Of a stretch of DNA of 51,862 nucleotides, positions 1 to 8,459 are shown piece after piece (within the stretch, counting starts at the first letter, position 1; every line of letters starts with the position of its first letter). The DNA lies in the NCBI GenBank assembly GCA_009779265.1, contig WREP01000015.1, positions 1 through 51,862 of the forward strand, in the 5' to 3' direction. The notes under the pieces were generated by a model that saw nothing but the letters and a program-made list of their open reading frames with translations, did not search any database and was not told where the DNA came from. This DNA comes from Betaproteobacteria bacterium (GTDB lineage: Bacteria; Pseudomonadota; Gammaproteobacteria; Burkholderiales; Rhodocyclaceae). The translations under genes were made by a program, and so were the position numbers.

Positions 1-118
1 CCCAGTCTCCGCCAGACTCAGTTGCTTCATTGCTTTCTTCATGTCGCGTATCGCAATAATGACAATGGCGTTATTTTATCAGATCGGGCTGTGTGGTGGC
101 GGGTTGTGCAGAGGTTCC
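1..118 (-). mobile_element. End of an IS5-family insertion sequence (partial)
   Basis: On the minus strand the first 42 bases read MKKAMKQLSLAETG, which looks like the N-terminus of an IS5-family transposase running off the left edge. The outer end, read inward on the minus strand, is GGAACCTCTGCACAACCC, a terminal-repeat type common in IS5-group elements. Immediately outside lies CTAG (119-122), which fits the YTAR 4-bp target duplication of this group. The other end and most of the transposase lie outside the window, so completeness is unknown. Assignment rests on recalled family features, not a search. Confidence 0.6.
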
Positions 119-250
119 CTAGGCAAGGATCGGGTGGAAGCACTTGTCGCCGTGGGCGAGGATATCGTTCGGGTTGTCTATGATATTGTCGTCATTGGTC
201 CGCATGGGGGTGAATCAGGCACACAAACGTTTGACCCGCGATTCGACGGG

Positions 251-274
251 CGATCAGTCGATCAGTCGATCAGT
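251..274. repeat. Tandem octamer CGATCAGT x3
   Basis: Three perfect head-to-tail copies of CGATCAGT lie between the IS end and the exoprotein fragment. The stretch 119-340 holds no gene I can support. A 28-codon minus-strand ORF (205-119) ends at a TAG inside the putative target duplication and resembles nothing I know. Confidence 0.7.
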
Positions 275-339
275 TGCAAGACTACGAACGGAAAAAGCTT
301 TGCCCGAAAGGTTCTTTTTGGCGCATTTCCGATGCCTCA

Positions 340-822
340 CCTGAAAACTCCCCCCTCTCCACCCTGATCTCCAGCGCCGCCTCCGCCTTCACCGGCTTCA
401 CCGACCTCCCCGGCACAGCAGTAGCCCAAACTACCGGCACCTACAACAGCGGCCAGATCGTTCTCGACACCACCGCTGCCGGCTACACCTGGTACATCGA
501 CCCCACCCCCTTCGACAACACCGACGACTACCTCCCCACCGCCGACCCCAACATCTGGAAAGCCATCCCCGGCAGTGAAGCCGCCGGCAAGATGGACCTC
601 CTCTCTGTCCTGCTCCACGAATACGGTCACGTCCTCGGTCTGGAACACAGCGGCGACCCGCGCAACTTCATGGCCGCCACCCTGCAACCTGGCGAACGCC
701 GCCTGCCCAGCGCCGCCGAACAGCAACCGATGGCTGACCTGATCGCCCAGATCAAGACCCCCCAACCCCGCCAGCGGGCGAGGGGAGAAAAGAGGCCGAA
801 AGCCCCGCACCGACGGGCGTAA
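340..822 (+). pseudogene. Fragment of a large exoprotein with matrixin-like zinc-protease motif
   Basis: The frame contains TWYIDPTPFDNTDDYLP and then VLLHEYGHVLGLEHSGDP, a metzincin HExxHxxGxxH zinc site. This is followed by FMAATLQPGERRLPSAAEQ, which resembles the C-terminal region of large calcium-binding or adhesin-like exoproteins in Rhodocyclales. No credible start, signal peptide or N-terminal domain is present, and the only upstream ATG gives unrelated sequence. The last ~22 residues are read from a C-rich/G-rich repeat-like stretch (about 758-790), so the natural C-terminus may also be lost. I read it as a remnant of a much longer gene, possibly broken by rearrangement linked to the neighbouring IS. 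A short functional protein is unlikely. Confidence 0.6.
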
Positions 823-943
823 TACCCAGCCAAATCCGGCCGCCGGGGCTGCCGGCCCGTAAAAAATTCCGCCAGGAAAAGCAAAACGGAAATCACGAAG
901 GCTTTCTCACCAGCCTAAAATGTACCGATAGCATGCAGCGAGG

Positions 944-973
944 TTGTTTGCTGCGCCGCAGCACCTGTATACT
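944..973 (+). promoter_or_regulatory. Sigma-70 promoter for the MaoC-Pta gene
   Basis: TTGTTT (944-949), an 18-bp spacer and TATACT (968-973) lie 43 bp before the ATG at 1017. The spacing and -10 match are good. The rest of the gap 823-1016 shows only a GC-rich hairpin near 838-862. Confidence 0.55.
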
Positions 974-1016
974 GATTGATATTCCAAAATTCACAGACCC
1001 TATCCGGGAGTCCGCC

Positions 1017-2435
1017 ATGCAAACAAATAGCGAACAACAGCATCTGGTCAACAAGACCTTCGACGAGATCGCCATCGGCGATTCGGCCAGCCTGACCCGC
1101 ACGCTGATGCCGGAAGACGTCAAGTTGTTCGCCGTCCTGACCGGCGAGTTCAACCCTGCCGTCGTCGATCCGCAATACTCACAAAGCGGCATGTTCCGCG
1201 AGGTAATCGCGCATGGCATGTGGAGCAATTCGCTGATCTCGACCGTGCTCGGCACCCAGTTTCCCGGCCCGGGCACCATCCTCATCGACCAGTCGCTGCA
1301 TTTCGCCCGCCCGGTGACCATCGGCGACGTCATCACCATCAACCTCACCGTCAAGCAAAAATTCCAGCACAACCGGCACGTTCTTTTCGATTGTGTCTGC
1401 ACCAACCAGGAAGGTTTGCAGGTGGTCAGCGGCACCGCCGAGGTGCTGGCGCCGAGCGAGAAGGTTTCCTATGTGCGCCAGACGCATATGCCGGAGGTGC
1501 ATGTCGACGACAAGATGGAGCGCTTCAACCAGATGCTGTTGCGGGTCAAGGGCCTGGAACCGATTCCCACCGCGGTCGCGCATCCGTGCGACCACGAATC
1601 GCTGAAAGGCCCGGTCATGGCTTTCCAGGCCGGCATCATCGAGCCCATCCTGGTCGGCCCGGAGAGCAAGATCCGCGCGGTGGCCGAGGAATTCTCGCTC
1701 GATCTGTCCGGCATCCGCATCGTCAACGCCGCGCACAGCCACGACTCGGCGGCCCTGGCGGTATCCCTGGTGCGCGCCGGTGACGCCGAGGCGCTGATGA
1801 AGGGCAGCCTGCATACCGACGAACTGATGGGTGAAGTCATCTCGCGCGCCAACGGGCTGCGCACCAACCGCCGCATCAGTCACGTCTTCCTGATGAGCGT
1901 GCCGACCTACCACCGGCCACTGCTGATTACCGACGCCGCCATCAATATCGCGCCGTCGCTTGAGGAAAAGGTCGACATCATCCAGAACGCCATCGACCTC
2001 GCCCATATCATCGGCATCCCCGAGCCCAAGGTGGCGATCCTCTCGGCGGTCGAAACCGTCAATCCGAAAATCGAATCGACGCTGCACGCCGCCGCCCTGT
2101 GCAAAATGGCCGACCGCGGCCAGATCACGGGCGGCATCCTCGACGGCCCGCTGGCCTTCGACAACGCCGTTTCCATCGTCGCCGCCAAAACCAAGGGCAT
2201 CAAATCGGCGGTCGCCGGCCATGCCGAAATTCTCGTCGTCCCCGACCTCGAATCCGGCAACATGGTGGCCAAGCAACTGGAATATCTCGCCAACGCGCTG
2301 ACCGCCGGCATCGTGCTCGGCACCCGCGTACCCATCGTGCTGACCAGCCGCGCCGACACCGCCGAGACGCGCACCGCCTCCTGCGTCATCGCCGTCCTCA
2401 TCGCCCACGCCAACCGCAAGAAAGCGAGCGCCTGA
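1017..2435 (+). CDS. MaoC-like hydratase / phosphate acetyl(butyryl)transferase fusion
   Basis: A 472-aa protein. Residues ~10-150 form a hot-dog MaoC-like domain (TGEFNPAVVD at 42-51, HGMW at 66-69). Residues ~165-472 form a phosphotransacetylase/phosphotransbutyrylase domain, which swaps acyl-CoA and phosphate to give acyl-phosphate. Fusions of this type are annotated as bifunctional enoyl-CoA hydratase/phosphate acetyltransferase in proteobacteria. I chose ATG 1017 because CGGGAG precedes it and MaoC homology begins there; a longer frame from 933 adds unlikely residues. ackA follows after 2 bp, so the pair probably converts acyl-CoA to acyl-phosphate to free acid plus ATP. Oddity: the usual hydratase dyad D-x-N-P-x-H reads E44-F-N-P-A-V49, so hydratase activity is doubtful. 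Chain-length preference (acetyl, propionyl, butyryl) cannot be read from sequence. Confidence 0.9.
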   Translation: MQTNSEQQHLVNKTFDEIAIGDSASLTRTLMPEDVKLFAVLTGEFNPAVVDPQYSQSGMFREVIAHGMWSNSLISTVLGTQFPGPGTILIDQSLHFARPVTIGDVITINLTVKQKFQHNRHVLFDCVCTNQEGLQVVSGTAEVLAPSEKVSYVRQTHMPEVHVDDKMERFNQMLLRVKGLEPIPTAVAHPCDHESLKGPVMAFQAGIIEPILVGPESKIRAVAEEFSLDLSGIRIVNAAHSHDSAALAVSLVRAGDAEALMKGSLHTDELMGEVISRANGLRTNRRISHVFLMSVPTYHRPLLITDAAINIAPSLEEKVDIIQNAIDLAHIIGIPEPKVAILSAVETVNPKIESTLHAAALCKMADRGQITGGILDGPLAFDNAVSIVAAKTKGIKSAVAGHAEILVVPDLESGNMVAKQLEYLANALTAGIVLGTRVPIVLTSRADTAETRTASCVIAVLIAHANRKKASA

Positions 2436-2437
2436 CC

Positions 2438-3619
2438 ATGCAAGACGCCATCCTGACCATCAATGCCGGATCGTCGTCGATCAAGTTCGCCCTCTTTCCC
2501 CTCGCTCACCCGCTCTCGGCAGAAGCGGAAGTAGCCGGCCAGATCGACGGCATCGGCACCAGCGCCACCCGGCTTGTCGCCAAGGATCGGAGCGGCCAGC
2601 GCATCGCCGATCAGGCCATCGTCGGCGAGGCGGTGCGCCATGATCAGGCTTTCGATGCGCTGCTCAAATGGTTCCTCGCCAGCCAGAGCGGCTGGCGCAT
2701 CGTCGCCGTCGGCCACCGCGTGGTGCATGGCGGCGACCGCTACTCGGCACCCATCGTCATTGACGACACCGTGCTCGGCCATCTGACCAGCTTCATTCCG
2801 CTGGCGCCGCTGCACCAGCCGCACAACGTCACCGGCATCGAGGCGCTGCGCCTTCTGCTACCGCAAGTGCCGCAAGTGGCCTGCTTCGATACCGCCTTCC
2901 ACCGCAGCCAGCCCGAGATCGCCCAACTGTTCGCCCTGCCGCGCGCGCTGACCGCCGAAGGCATCCGCCGCTACGGCTTCCACGGCCTCTCCTACGAATA
3001 CATCGCGCGCGCCTTGCCGCAGCACTCGCACCGCGCCAATGGCCGGGTCGTCGTCGCCCATCTCGGCAACGGCGCCAGCATGGCGGCCATGGTCAAGCGC
3101 AAGTGCGTCGCCACCACCCTCGGCTTCTCCACCATCGACGGTCTGATGATGGGCACCCGCTGCGGCAACATCGACCCCGGCGTGCTACTGCACCTGATGG
3201 AAAGCAAGAATCTGTCGGCCAAGGACATGACCCGCATCCTCTACAAGGAATCGGGCCTGCTCGGCGTTTCCGGCATCAGCCAGGACATGCGCACCCTGCT
3301 CGCCAGCGACAAGCCGGAAGCGGATGAAGCCGTCGAGCTGTTCTGCTACCGCATCGTCCGCGAACTCGGCTCCCTCGTCGCCGCCGCCGGCGGCCTCGAC
3401 GCCCTGGTATTCACCGGCGGCATCGGCGAACATGCGGCCGAAGTCCGTCGGCGCGTCTGCCGCCAATGCGAATGGCTCGGCCTGCGCTTCGATCCCGAAG
3501 CCAACGCCCGCCACGATATCGTCATCAGCGCCGCCGACAGCCAGGTCGACGTGCTGGTGATCCCGACCAACGAAGAATGGATGATGGCGAACCACGCGCA
3601 GACTTTGCTGGCGCTCTGA
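2438..3619 (+). CDS. ackA: Acetate kinase
   Basis: A 393-aa protein, the normal family length. It interconverts acetate + ATP and acetyl phosphate + ADP in the cytosol; propionate is often a second substrate. Visible motifs are NAGSSSIKFALF at the N-terminus, HRVVHGGDRY, FDTAFH, RRYGFHGLSYEYIA, LGNGASM, STIDGLMMGTRCGNIDPG and FTGGIGEHA, all belonging to the acetokinase nucleotide/acetate-binding fold. The start lies 2 bp after the upstream stop, so the two genes are one operon and probably coupled. A strong terminator follows. Confidence 0.95.
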   Translation: MQDAILTINAGSSSIKFALFPLAHPLSAEAEVAGQIDGIGTSATRLVAKDRSGQRIADQAIVGEAVRHDQAFDALLKWFLASQSGWRIVAVGHRVVHGGDRYSAPIVIDDTVLGHLTSFIPLAPLHQPHNVTGIEALRLLLPQVPQVACFDTAFHRSQPEIAQLFALPRALTAEGIRRYGFHGLSYEYIARALPQHSHRANGRVVVAHLGNGASMAAMVKRKCVATTLGFSTIDGLMMGTRCGNIDPGVLLHLMESKNLSAKDMTRILYKESGLLGVSGISQDMRTLLASDKPEADEAVELFCYRIVRELGSLVAAAGGLDALVFTGGIGEHAAEVRRRVCRQCEWLGLRFDPEANARHDIVISAADSQVDVLVIPTNEEWMMANHAQTLLAL

Positions 3620-3640
3620 TTTTTCCAGCCCTTTTCCCAC

Positions 3641-3677
3641 AAGCCCCGCTGGCGAAAACCGGCGGGGCTTTGTTTTT
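3641..3677 (+). terminator. Rho-independent terminator after ackA
   Basis: AAGCCCCGC (3641-3649) pairs perfectly with GCGGGGCTT (3662-3670), followed by TGTTTTTT. It ends the acyl-phosphate operon. Confidence 0.9.
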
Positions 3678-3726
3678 TCGGGCATTTCCCGGTCATGAAA
3701 AAAAATGCCGTCGGCGCAACACACAA

Positions 3727-3776
3727 ACCCTATATTTAGTCAACGGATTGCATAGACCTACTACAGGTAGTAGATT
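3727..3776 (+). promoter_or_regulatory. nrdJ promoter with two candidate NrdR boxes
   Basis: A promoter TTGCAT (3748-3753), 17 bp, TAGATT (3771-3776) precedes nrdJ. Two palindrome-like sites flank it: ACCCTATATTTAGT (3727-3740) and CTACTACAGGTAGTAG (3758-3773). The second is a perfect 6-bp inverted repeat overlapping the spacer and -10. Their centres are about 32 bp apart, three helical turns, which is the usual spacing of paired NrdR boxes upstream of ribonucleotide reductase genes. The match to the NrdR consensus is partial. Confidence 0.5.
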
Positions 3777-3833
3777 ACACCCCATTCGAGAATTCTGAAT
3801 TCCATCGACCCATCGTCATCCCAGGAGCAAGAA

Positions 3834-6716
3834 ATGAGCCCAGTCGCCGAGCAGCTCTCGCTGACCGACATCCCCGCCCCGCCACAATTTGCTCCCTTGC
3901 AGGAACAGGAAATTTCCGGCGAGGTGCTGATCGAAAAATACGCCAAGGGCAAGGAAACCAATGTGCACGACGTGCGCAAGCGCGTCGCCTGGGCGCTGGC
4001 GCAGATCGAGGAGGAAAAGGATAGGGCGCACTGGGAGAACCGCTTTCTGTGGGCGCAGGAAAACGGCTTCATTCCGGCCGGGCGCATCAATTCCGCCGCC
4101 GGCACCGATTTGCAGGCGACGCTGATCAACTGCTTCGTGCAGCCGGTGGGCGACTCCATTGTCGAGAATGTCGATGGCCGTCCCGGCATCTACAACGCGC
4201 TGGCCCAGGCCGCCGAGACGATGCGCCGTGGCGGCGGCGTCGGTTATGACTTCTCGGCCATCCGGCCGCAGGGCGCGCGCGTCAAGGGCACCCAGTCGCG
4301 CGCTTCCGGCCCGGTGTCTTATATGCGCGTTTTCGACCGCTCCTGCGAAACCGTGGAATCGGCGGGCGCCCGGCGCGGCGCGCAGATGGGCGTATTGCGC
4401 TGCGACCATCCCGATATCGAGGATTTCATCCACGCCAAGGATCACGGCGATCTGACCAATTTCAATATTTCCATCGGCGTCACCGATGCCTTCATGGAGG
4501 CCGTGGACGCCGACGATTTCGCCGAACTGGTGCACCGCGCCGAGCCGAATGCCGACATGAAGGGCGAAGGCGCTTACCAGCGCGACGACGGCATGTGGGT
4601 CTATCGCAAGCTGCGCGCCCGCGATCTGTGGGATCAGGTGATGAAATCCACCTACGACCACGCCGAGCCGGGCATTCTCTTCCTCGATCGCATGAACAAG
4701 GACAACAACCTCAATTACTGCGAGGTGATCGAGGCCACCAATCCCTGCGCCGAGCAGCCGCTGCCGCCCTACGGCTGCTGCTGCCTGGGTTCGATCAATC
4801 TGACCCTGTTCATCCGCGATCCCTTCTCCGATAAAGCCGCTTTCGATTTCGACGCCTTCGCCGAGGTGGTGCGCGTTTCCACCCGCATGCTCGACAACGT
4901 GCTCGACACCACCCACTGGCCGCTTGAGCGCCAGGCCCAGGAAGCCGCCAACAAGCGCCGCGTCGGCCTCGGCTTTACCGGCCTGGGCGACGCCCTGGCC
5001 ATGCTGCGGCTGCGCTACGACAAACCGGAAGCCCGCGCCATGGCCGCGCGCATCAGCGAATTCATGCGCGACACCGCCTACCTGTACTCGGTCGAAATGG
5101 CTCAGGAGCGCGGCGCTTTTCCGCTCTTCAATGCCGAGTTGTACCTCTCCGGCGGCAATTTCGCCTCGCGCCTGCCGGCCGAGATCAAGGCCGAAATCCG
5201 CACGCACGGCCTGCGTAATTCACACCTGCTTTCCATCGCGCCGACCGGCACCATCTCGCTGGCCTTCGCCGACAACGCCTCGAACGGCATCGAGCCGCCC
5301 TTCTCCTGGACCTACAGCCGCAAGAAGCGCATGCCGGACGGCACGATCAAGGAATATTCGGTCGAAGACTACGCCTGGCGCCTGTACCGGCACCACGGCG
5401 GCGATATCGACAAGCTGCCCGACTATTTCGTCACGGCCCTGGAAATTTCGGCCAAGGCCCATGCCGATATGGTCGCCGCCGTCGCCCCGTACATCGACAC
5501 CTCGATTTCGAAAACGGTCAATGTGCCGGGCGACTACCCCTACGAAGATTTCCAGGATCTCTACATGCAAGCCTGGAAGGCCGGCCTCAAGGGCCTGGCC
5601 ACCTACCGTCCGAACAGCGTACTCGGCGCGGTGCTCTCCGTCGAGCCGGCCAAGGAAGCCGACGACGCCAAGGCGCCGCAGGATTTCGTCTCCGACGCCA
5701 ACCGCCGCCTGTCGATCAAGAACCTGCCGGCGCCGGTGCTCGCCAGCCTGCGCTGGCCGGGCCGCCCGAGCCTGCCGGAAGGCAACCTGTGCTGGACCTA
5801 CATGCTCGACTCGCCGATCGGCCGCTTCGCCCTCTTCGTCGGCCATGTCGAACCGGAAGGCCGCGCCTGGCCGTTCGAAGTCTGGGCCAACGGCCCGGCT
5901 GAACCGCGCGGCCTCGGCGCCGTCGCCAAGACGCTGTCCATGGACATGCGCGCCAACGACCACGGCTGGCTGGAAATGAAGCTCGACGCCCTGGCCAAGA
6001 CGCCGGGCGATTCCTTCGACATGCCCATGCCGCCGCATGGCGAAAGAAAGCGCATGCCCTCCGTCGTCTCGGCCATGGCCCAGGTCATCCGCTGGCGCGT
6101 CGAACAACTCGGCGCGCTCGCCAACGGCGGCCCGACGCCGGTCAAGGACGCCCTGTTCAGCGCCAAGGAGCCGAAAACCGGCACCGACGGCACGCTTTCG
6201 TGGACGGTCGATGTCAACAACGCCTCGACCGGCGAGGATTTCGTCCTCGGCCTCAAGGAAATCACCCTGCCCGACGGCGTCACCCGCCCCTACTCCATGT
6301 GGCTCGCCGGCAACTACCCGCGCGCCCTCGACGGCCTGTGCAAGCTGCTCTCGCTCGACATGCGCGTCATCGACCCGGCCTGGATCGGCATGAAACTCAG
6401 GAAACTGCTCGACTACTCCGAGCCGTTCGGCGATTTCATGGCCTTCGTCCCCGGCTCGCGCAAGCAGCAGACCTGGCCGTCGACGGTCGCCTACATCGCC
6501 CAGTTGATGATCCACCGCTACGCCATGCTCGGCATCCTCGACGAAGCCGGCTTCCCCTTGCAGCAAATGGGCATCCTCGAAGCCCCGGAAAGCAGCAGCA
6601 ACAAGGTGCTGCCAACCCAGGGCAAGCTGTGCGGCGAATGCGGCAACCACACCATGATCCGCAAGGACGGCTGCGACTTCTGCACCGCCTGCGGCGCGGT
6701 AGGGACTTGCGGCTGA
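3834..6716 (+). CDS. nrdJ: Adenosylcobalamin-dependent ribonucleotide reductase (class II)
   Basis: A 960-aa protein that reduces ribonucleotides to deoxyribonucleotides using coenzyme B12, with or without oxygen. ATG 3834 follows AGGAGCAAGAA. Seen motifs are [10 protein letters not shown] and LINCFVQP near residue 100 (a reductant cysteine), [27 protein letters not shown] at 303-308 (finger-loop cysteine, C305, the expected thiyl site), [14 protein letters not shown] and IAPTGTISL. After about residue 620 there are two TSCPD-type modules with the repeated pattern around [15 protein letters not shown]. The C-terminus carries CGECGNH and [14 protein letters not shown], a cysteine tail expected to shuttle electrons from thioredoxin. 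Length and domain order fit the long class II family. A class I enzyme may exist elsewhere in the genome. Confidence 0.96.
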   Translation: MSPVAEQLSLTDIPAPPQFAPLQEQEISGEVLIEKYAKGKETNVHDVRKRVAWALAQIEEEKDRAHWENRFLWAQENGFIPAGRINSAAGTDLQATLINCFVQPVGDSIVENVDGRPGIYNALAQAAETMRRGGGVGYDFSAIRPQGARVKGTQSRASGPVSYMRVFDRSCETVESAGARRGAQMGVLRCDHPDIEDFIHAKDHGDLTNFNISIGVTDAFMEAVDADDFAELVHRAEPNADMKGEGAYQRDDGMWVYRKLRARDLWDQVMKSTYDHAEPGILFLDRMNKDNNLNYCEVIEATNPCAEQPLPPYGCCCLGSINLTLFIRDPFSDKAAFDFDAFAEVVRVSTRMLDNVLDTTHWPLERQAQEAANKRRVGLGFTGLGDALAMLRLRYDKPEARAMAARISEFMRDTAYLYSVEMAQERGAFPLFNAELYLSGGNFASRLPAEIKAEIRTHGLRNSHLLSIAPTGTISLAFADNASNGIEPPFSWTYSRKKRMPDGTIKEYSVEDYAWRLYRHHGGDIDKLPDYFVTALEISAKAHADMVAAVAPYIDTSISKTVNVPGDYPYEDFQDLYMQAWKAGLKGLATYRPNSVLGAVLSVEPAKEADDAKAPQDFVSDANRRLSIKNLPAPVLASLRWPGRPSLPEGNLCWTYMLDSPIGRFALFVGHVEPEGRAWPFEVWANGPAEPRGLGAVAKTLSMDMRANDHGWLEMKLDALAKTPGDSFDMPMPPHGERKRMPSVVSAMAQVIRWRVEQLGALANGGPTPVKDALFSAKEPKTGTDGTLSWTVDVNNASTGEDFVLGLKEITLPDGVTRPYSMWLAGNYPRALDGLCKLLSLDMRVIDPAWIGMKLRKLLDYSEPFGDFMAFVPGSRKQQTWPSTVAYIAQLMIHRYAMLGILDEAGFPLQQMGILEAPESSSNKVLPTQGKLCGECGNHTMIRKDGCDFCTACGAVGTCG

Positions 6717-6720
6717 CGGT

Positions 6721-6752
6721 CAAAAAACGGGCAACCACAAGGGGTTGCCCGT
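6721..6752 (-). terminator. Terminator after the CsgG-like gene
   Basis: ACGGGCAACC (6727-6736) pairs with GGTTGCCCGT (6743-6752). The T-run lies on the minus strand (six As at 6722-6727), so it serves the minus-strand gene ending at 6778. It may also limit read-through from nrdJ. Confidence 0.8.
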
Positions 6753-6777
6753 ACAGTTTGCCCGGCTGGTTACGGGC

Positions 6778-7608
6778 TTACTTACCCACCTTGAGCTGAC
6801 CGCCGGTGCCCAGGCCGCCCTTGACCTCTTGCGCCTTGTAATTGCGCAGCGAGATCACCATGTTGTTGTAGGCATCCATGAAGGCCGCGACCGTGGCCTT
6901 GCCTTCGGGCGTGCGCGAGAAGCCGCTCAGACCGCCGGCCGCCTTGCTACCGAAAGCGCCCAGGGCCGCACCGAAATTGGTTGACGTGGAGTTGCCCTCG
7001 GAAATCGCGATCTGCACGCCCGAACGGATATCGAACATGGTCAAGGTCACCACGGAAGCCTTGCTTTCCATGGCGCCGCCAAGCACCGCGCCCGCTTTGC
7101 CAAACAGGCCGCCGACGCCAGCGGCCATGCCGCCGGTAGTGTCGTTAATGATGATGGCCGGTTCCATATAGTAATCAGCCGCCACGCGCTGACCCTTTTG
7201 CTGCTTCGACCCGGCGCGGAATTCGCCCGAATTGCGCTGCTTGTCCGTGATGGCGGAAATCTTGCTCTCCGTGCGGGCGCCGCCGATGGAGGTGATGACA
7301 AAGCAGTTGGATTGCTGCACGGCCAGGCGGATCAGCGGCTCGATGGTGGTAACGCCTGTCGTTTTGCCAAAGCTGCCATACCACTCCTTGTCGCGGCCAT
7401 CGTCCACGGCCAGGGTGCCGAGGGGTGCGTCGCAACGCTCCAGGTTCGCATTGGCGTTCACGCTGGTGGCGCCGCCCGCAGCGCCGGTGGCGGCCGTGGG
7501 CGAAGTGCCGGTACTGACATTGCCGCCGCCGGTGGTCACGCAACCGGCCAGAACCAGGGAGGCCGCCAGGACAGTAAGATGCAAGCTGGTTTTCTTGAAC
7601 ATGGGCAT
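6778..7608 (-). CDS. CsgG/HfaB-like outer-membrane lipoprotein
   Basis: A 276-aa protein. It begins MPMFKK, followed by a lipoprotein signal with lipobox LAGC (LVLAGCVTTGG). The body has features of the CsgG/HfaB fold: AADYYMEPAIII, TLTMFDIRSGVQIAISEG and TPEGKATVAAFMDAYNNM. That family forms curli-type secretion pores or related envelope assemblies; no curli genes are near, so the substrate is unknown. A Gly/Ala-rich stretch (MAAGVGGLFGKAGAVLGGAM) lies mid-protein. I chose ATG 7608 because AAGGA sits 6 bp upstream; ATG 7602 is an alternative. It lies 35 bp downstream of the Sel1 lipoprotein gene, so the two are probably co-transcribed. Confidence 0.75.
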   Translation of the reverse strand: MPMFKKTSLHLTVLAASLVLAGCVTTGGGNVSTGTSPTAATGAAGGATSVNANANLERCDAPLGTLAVDDGRDKEWYGSFGKTTGVTTIEPLIRLAVQQSNCFVITSIGGARTESKISAITDKQRNSGEFRAGSKQQKGQRVAADYYMEPAIIINDTTGGMAAGVGGLFGKAGAVLGGAMESKASVVTLTMFDIRSGVQIAISEGNSTSTNFGAALGAFGSKAAGGLSGFSRTPEGKATVAAFMDAYNNMVISLRNYKAQEVKGGLGTGGQLKVGK

Positions 7609-7643
7609 GTTTTCCTTAGGGTTGATTTCGGAGATTCTGGCAA

Positions 7644-8282
7644 TCAGCGCGACCGCGACCTGCCTGATTGCTGACGCCAGCCTGAAGACGACCAGGCATA
7701 GTTGTAGGGAAGGGTAGGAACCCAAGCAGTATTGTTCGCCATGGTCTCGTAGGTTTCCTTGAGATCCTTGCGCTCCTGGTATTTGTCCTGAGCCTCACGC
7801 TTGGCTGCCTGCGCCTGCGGCAGCAGGCGTTTGGCCTCCTCGTTGCCCTTGGCGGCGGCACGCGAAAGCCAGGCTTCTGCCTCCGCCGGATCGGAGCCCA
7901 TTTCCTCGAAGCCCAGGAGATACAGGCGACCCAAGGCGAACTGGGCAGCGCCATCACCGCGGTCACCGGCCTTGCGCATCCATTCGATAGCTTGGTAGGT
8001 ATTGCGCTGCACGCCGTCGCCGCGCAGCAGACGCAAGCCGACATCATAGGCAGCCTTGGGGTTGGTTTCCGCCATGGCGATCAATTCAGCCATGCGTCGC
8101 TCCGCTTCCGGATCACTCGGCTCGTCTTGGAAAGTAGTGATATTGCTCGGCTGATCCGCGCACTGATTGCCGCTGCACACGCGCACCGTCGGTCGGGGCG
8201 TAAGTTGCTCCTCCGGCGTCTGCGCCGCGCAACCCACCAATCCCAATGCTGCCAGGGACAGACTGATAAGAGTAAGACGCAT
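7644..8282 (-). CDS. Sel1-repeat lipoprotein
   Basis: A 212-aa protein with a signal peptide and lipobox (LVGC, AALGLVGCAAQ). Residues ~60-150 hold at least two Sel1/TPR-like repeats: AAYDVGLRLLRGDGVQRN followed by AIEWMRKAGDRGDGAAQFALGRLYLLG, and AEAWLSRAAAKGNEEAKRLL. Such repeats mediate protein contacts at the envelope. The C-terminus is charged, then aromatic (WVPTLPYNYAWSSSGW). GGGGGAG precedes ATG 8282. It is first in a two-gene unit with the CsgG-like lipoprotein, which suggests a joint envelope role; this is inference. Confidence 0.8.
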   Translation of the reverse strand: MRLTLISLSLAALGLVGCAAQTPEEQLTPRPTVRVCSGNQCADQPSNITTFQDEPSDPEAERRMAELIAMAETNPKAAYDVGLRLLRGDGVQRNTYQAIEWMRKAGDRGDGAAQFALGRLYLLGFEEMGSDPAEAEAWLSRAAAKGNEEAKRLLPQAQAAKREAQDKYQERKDLKETYETMANNTAWVPTLPYNYAWSSSGWRQQSGRSRSR

Positions 8283-8407
8283 GAACTCCCCCGGAATTTA
8301 TGATGAATTGGAAGTGTATCAGGTTTGATTTTTTGTCCAATCCCCCAGAAATCATCCGGATACTCCAAAAATCCTCCCGCTGCGGGAATAACGGATGGGG
8401 CGAATAA

Positions 8408-8439
8408 AAAAACCCGCCGGAACCAGCCGGCGGGTTTTT
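8408..8439 (-). terminator. Terminator after the thiolase gene
   Basis: AAAAACCCGCCGG (8408-8420) pairs perfectly with CCGGCGGGTTTTT (8427-8439) around a 6-base loop. Both strands carry a T-run. It lies just past the thiolase stop. Confidence 0.9.
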
Positions 8440-8459
8440 GCGGGGTGTTACCGGCGCAA

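Noticed and set aside
119-205. 28-codon minus-strand ORF next to the IS end
   Set aside because: Stops within the putative target duplication, shows no family similarity and has no ribosome site.
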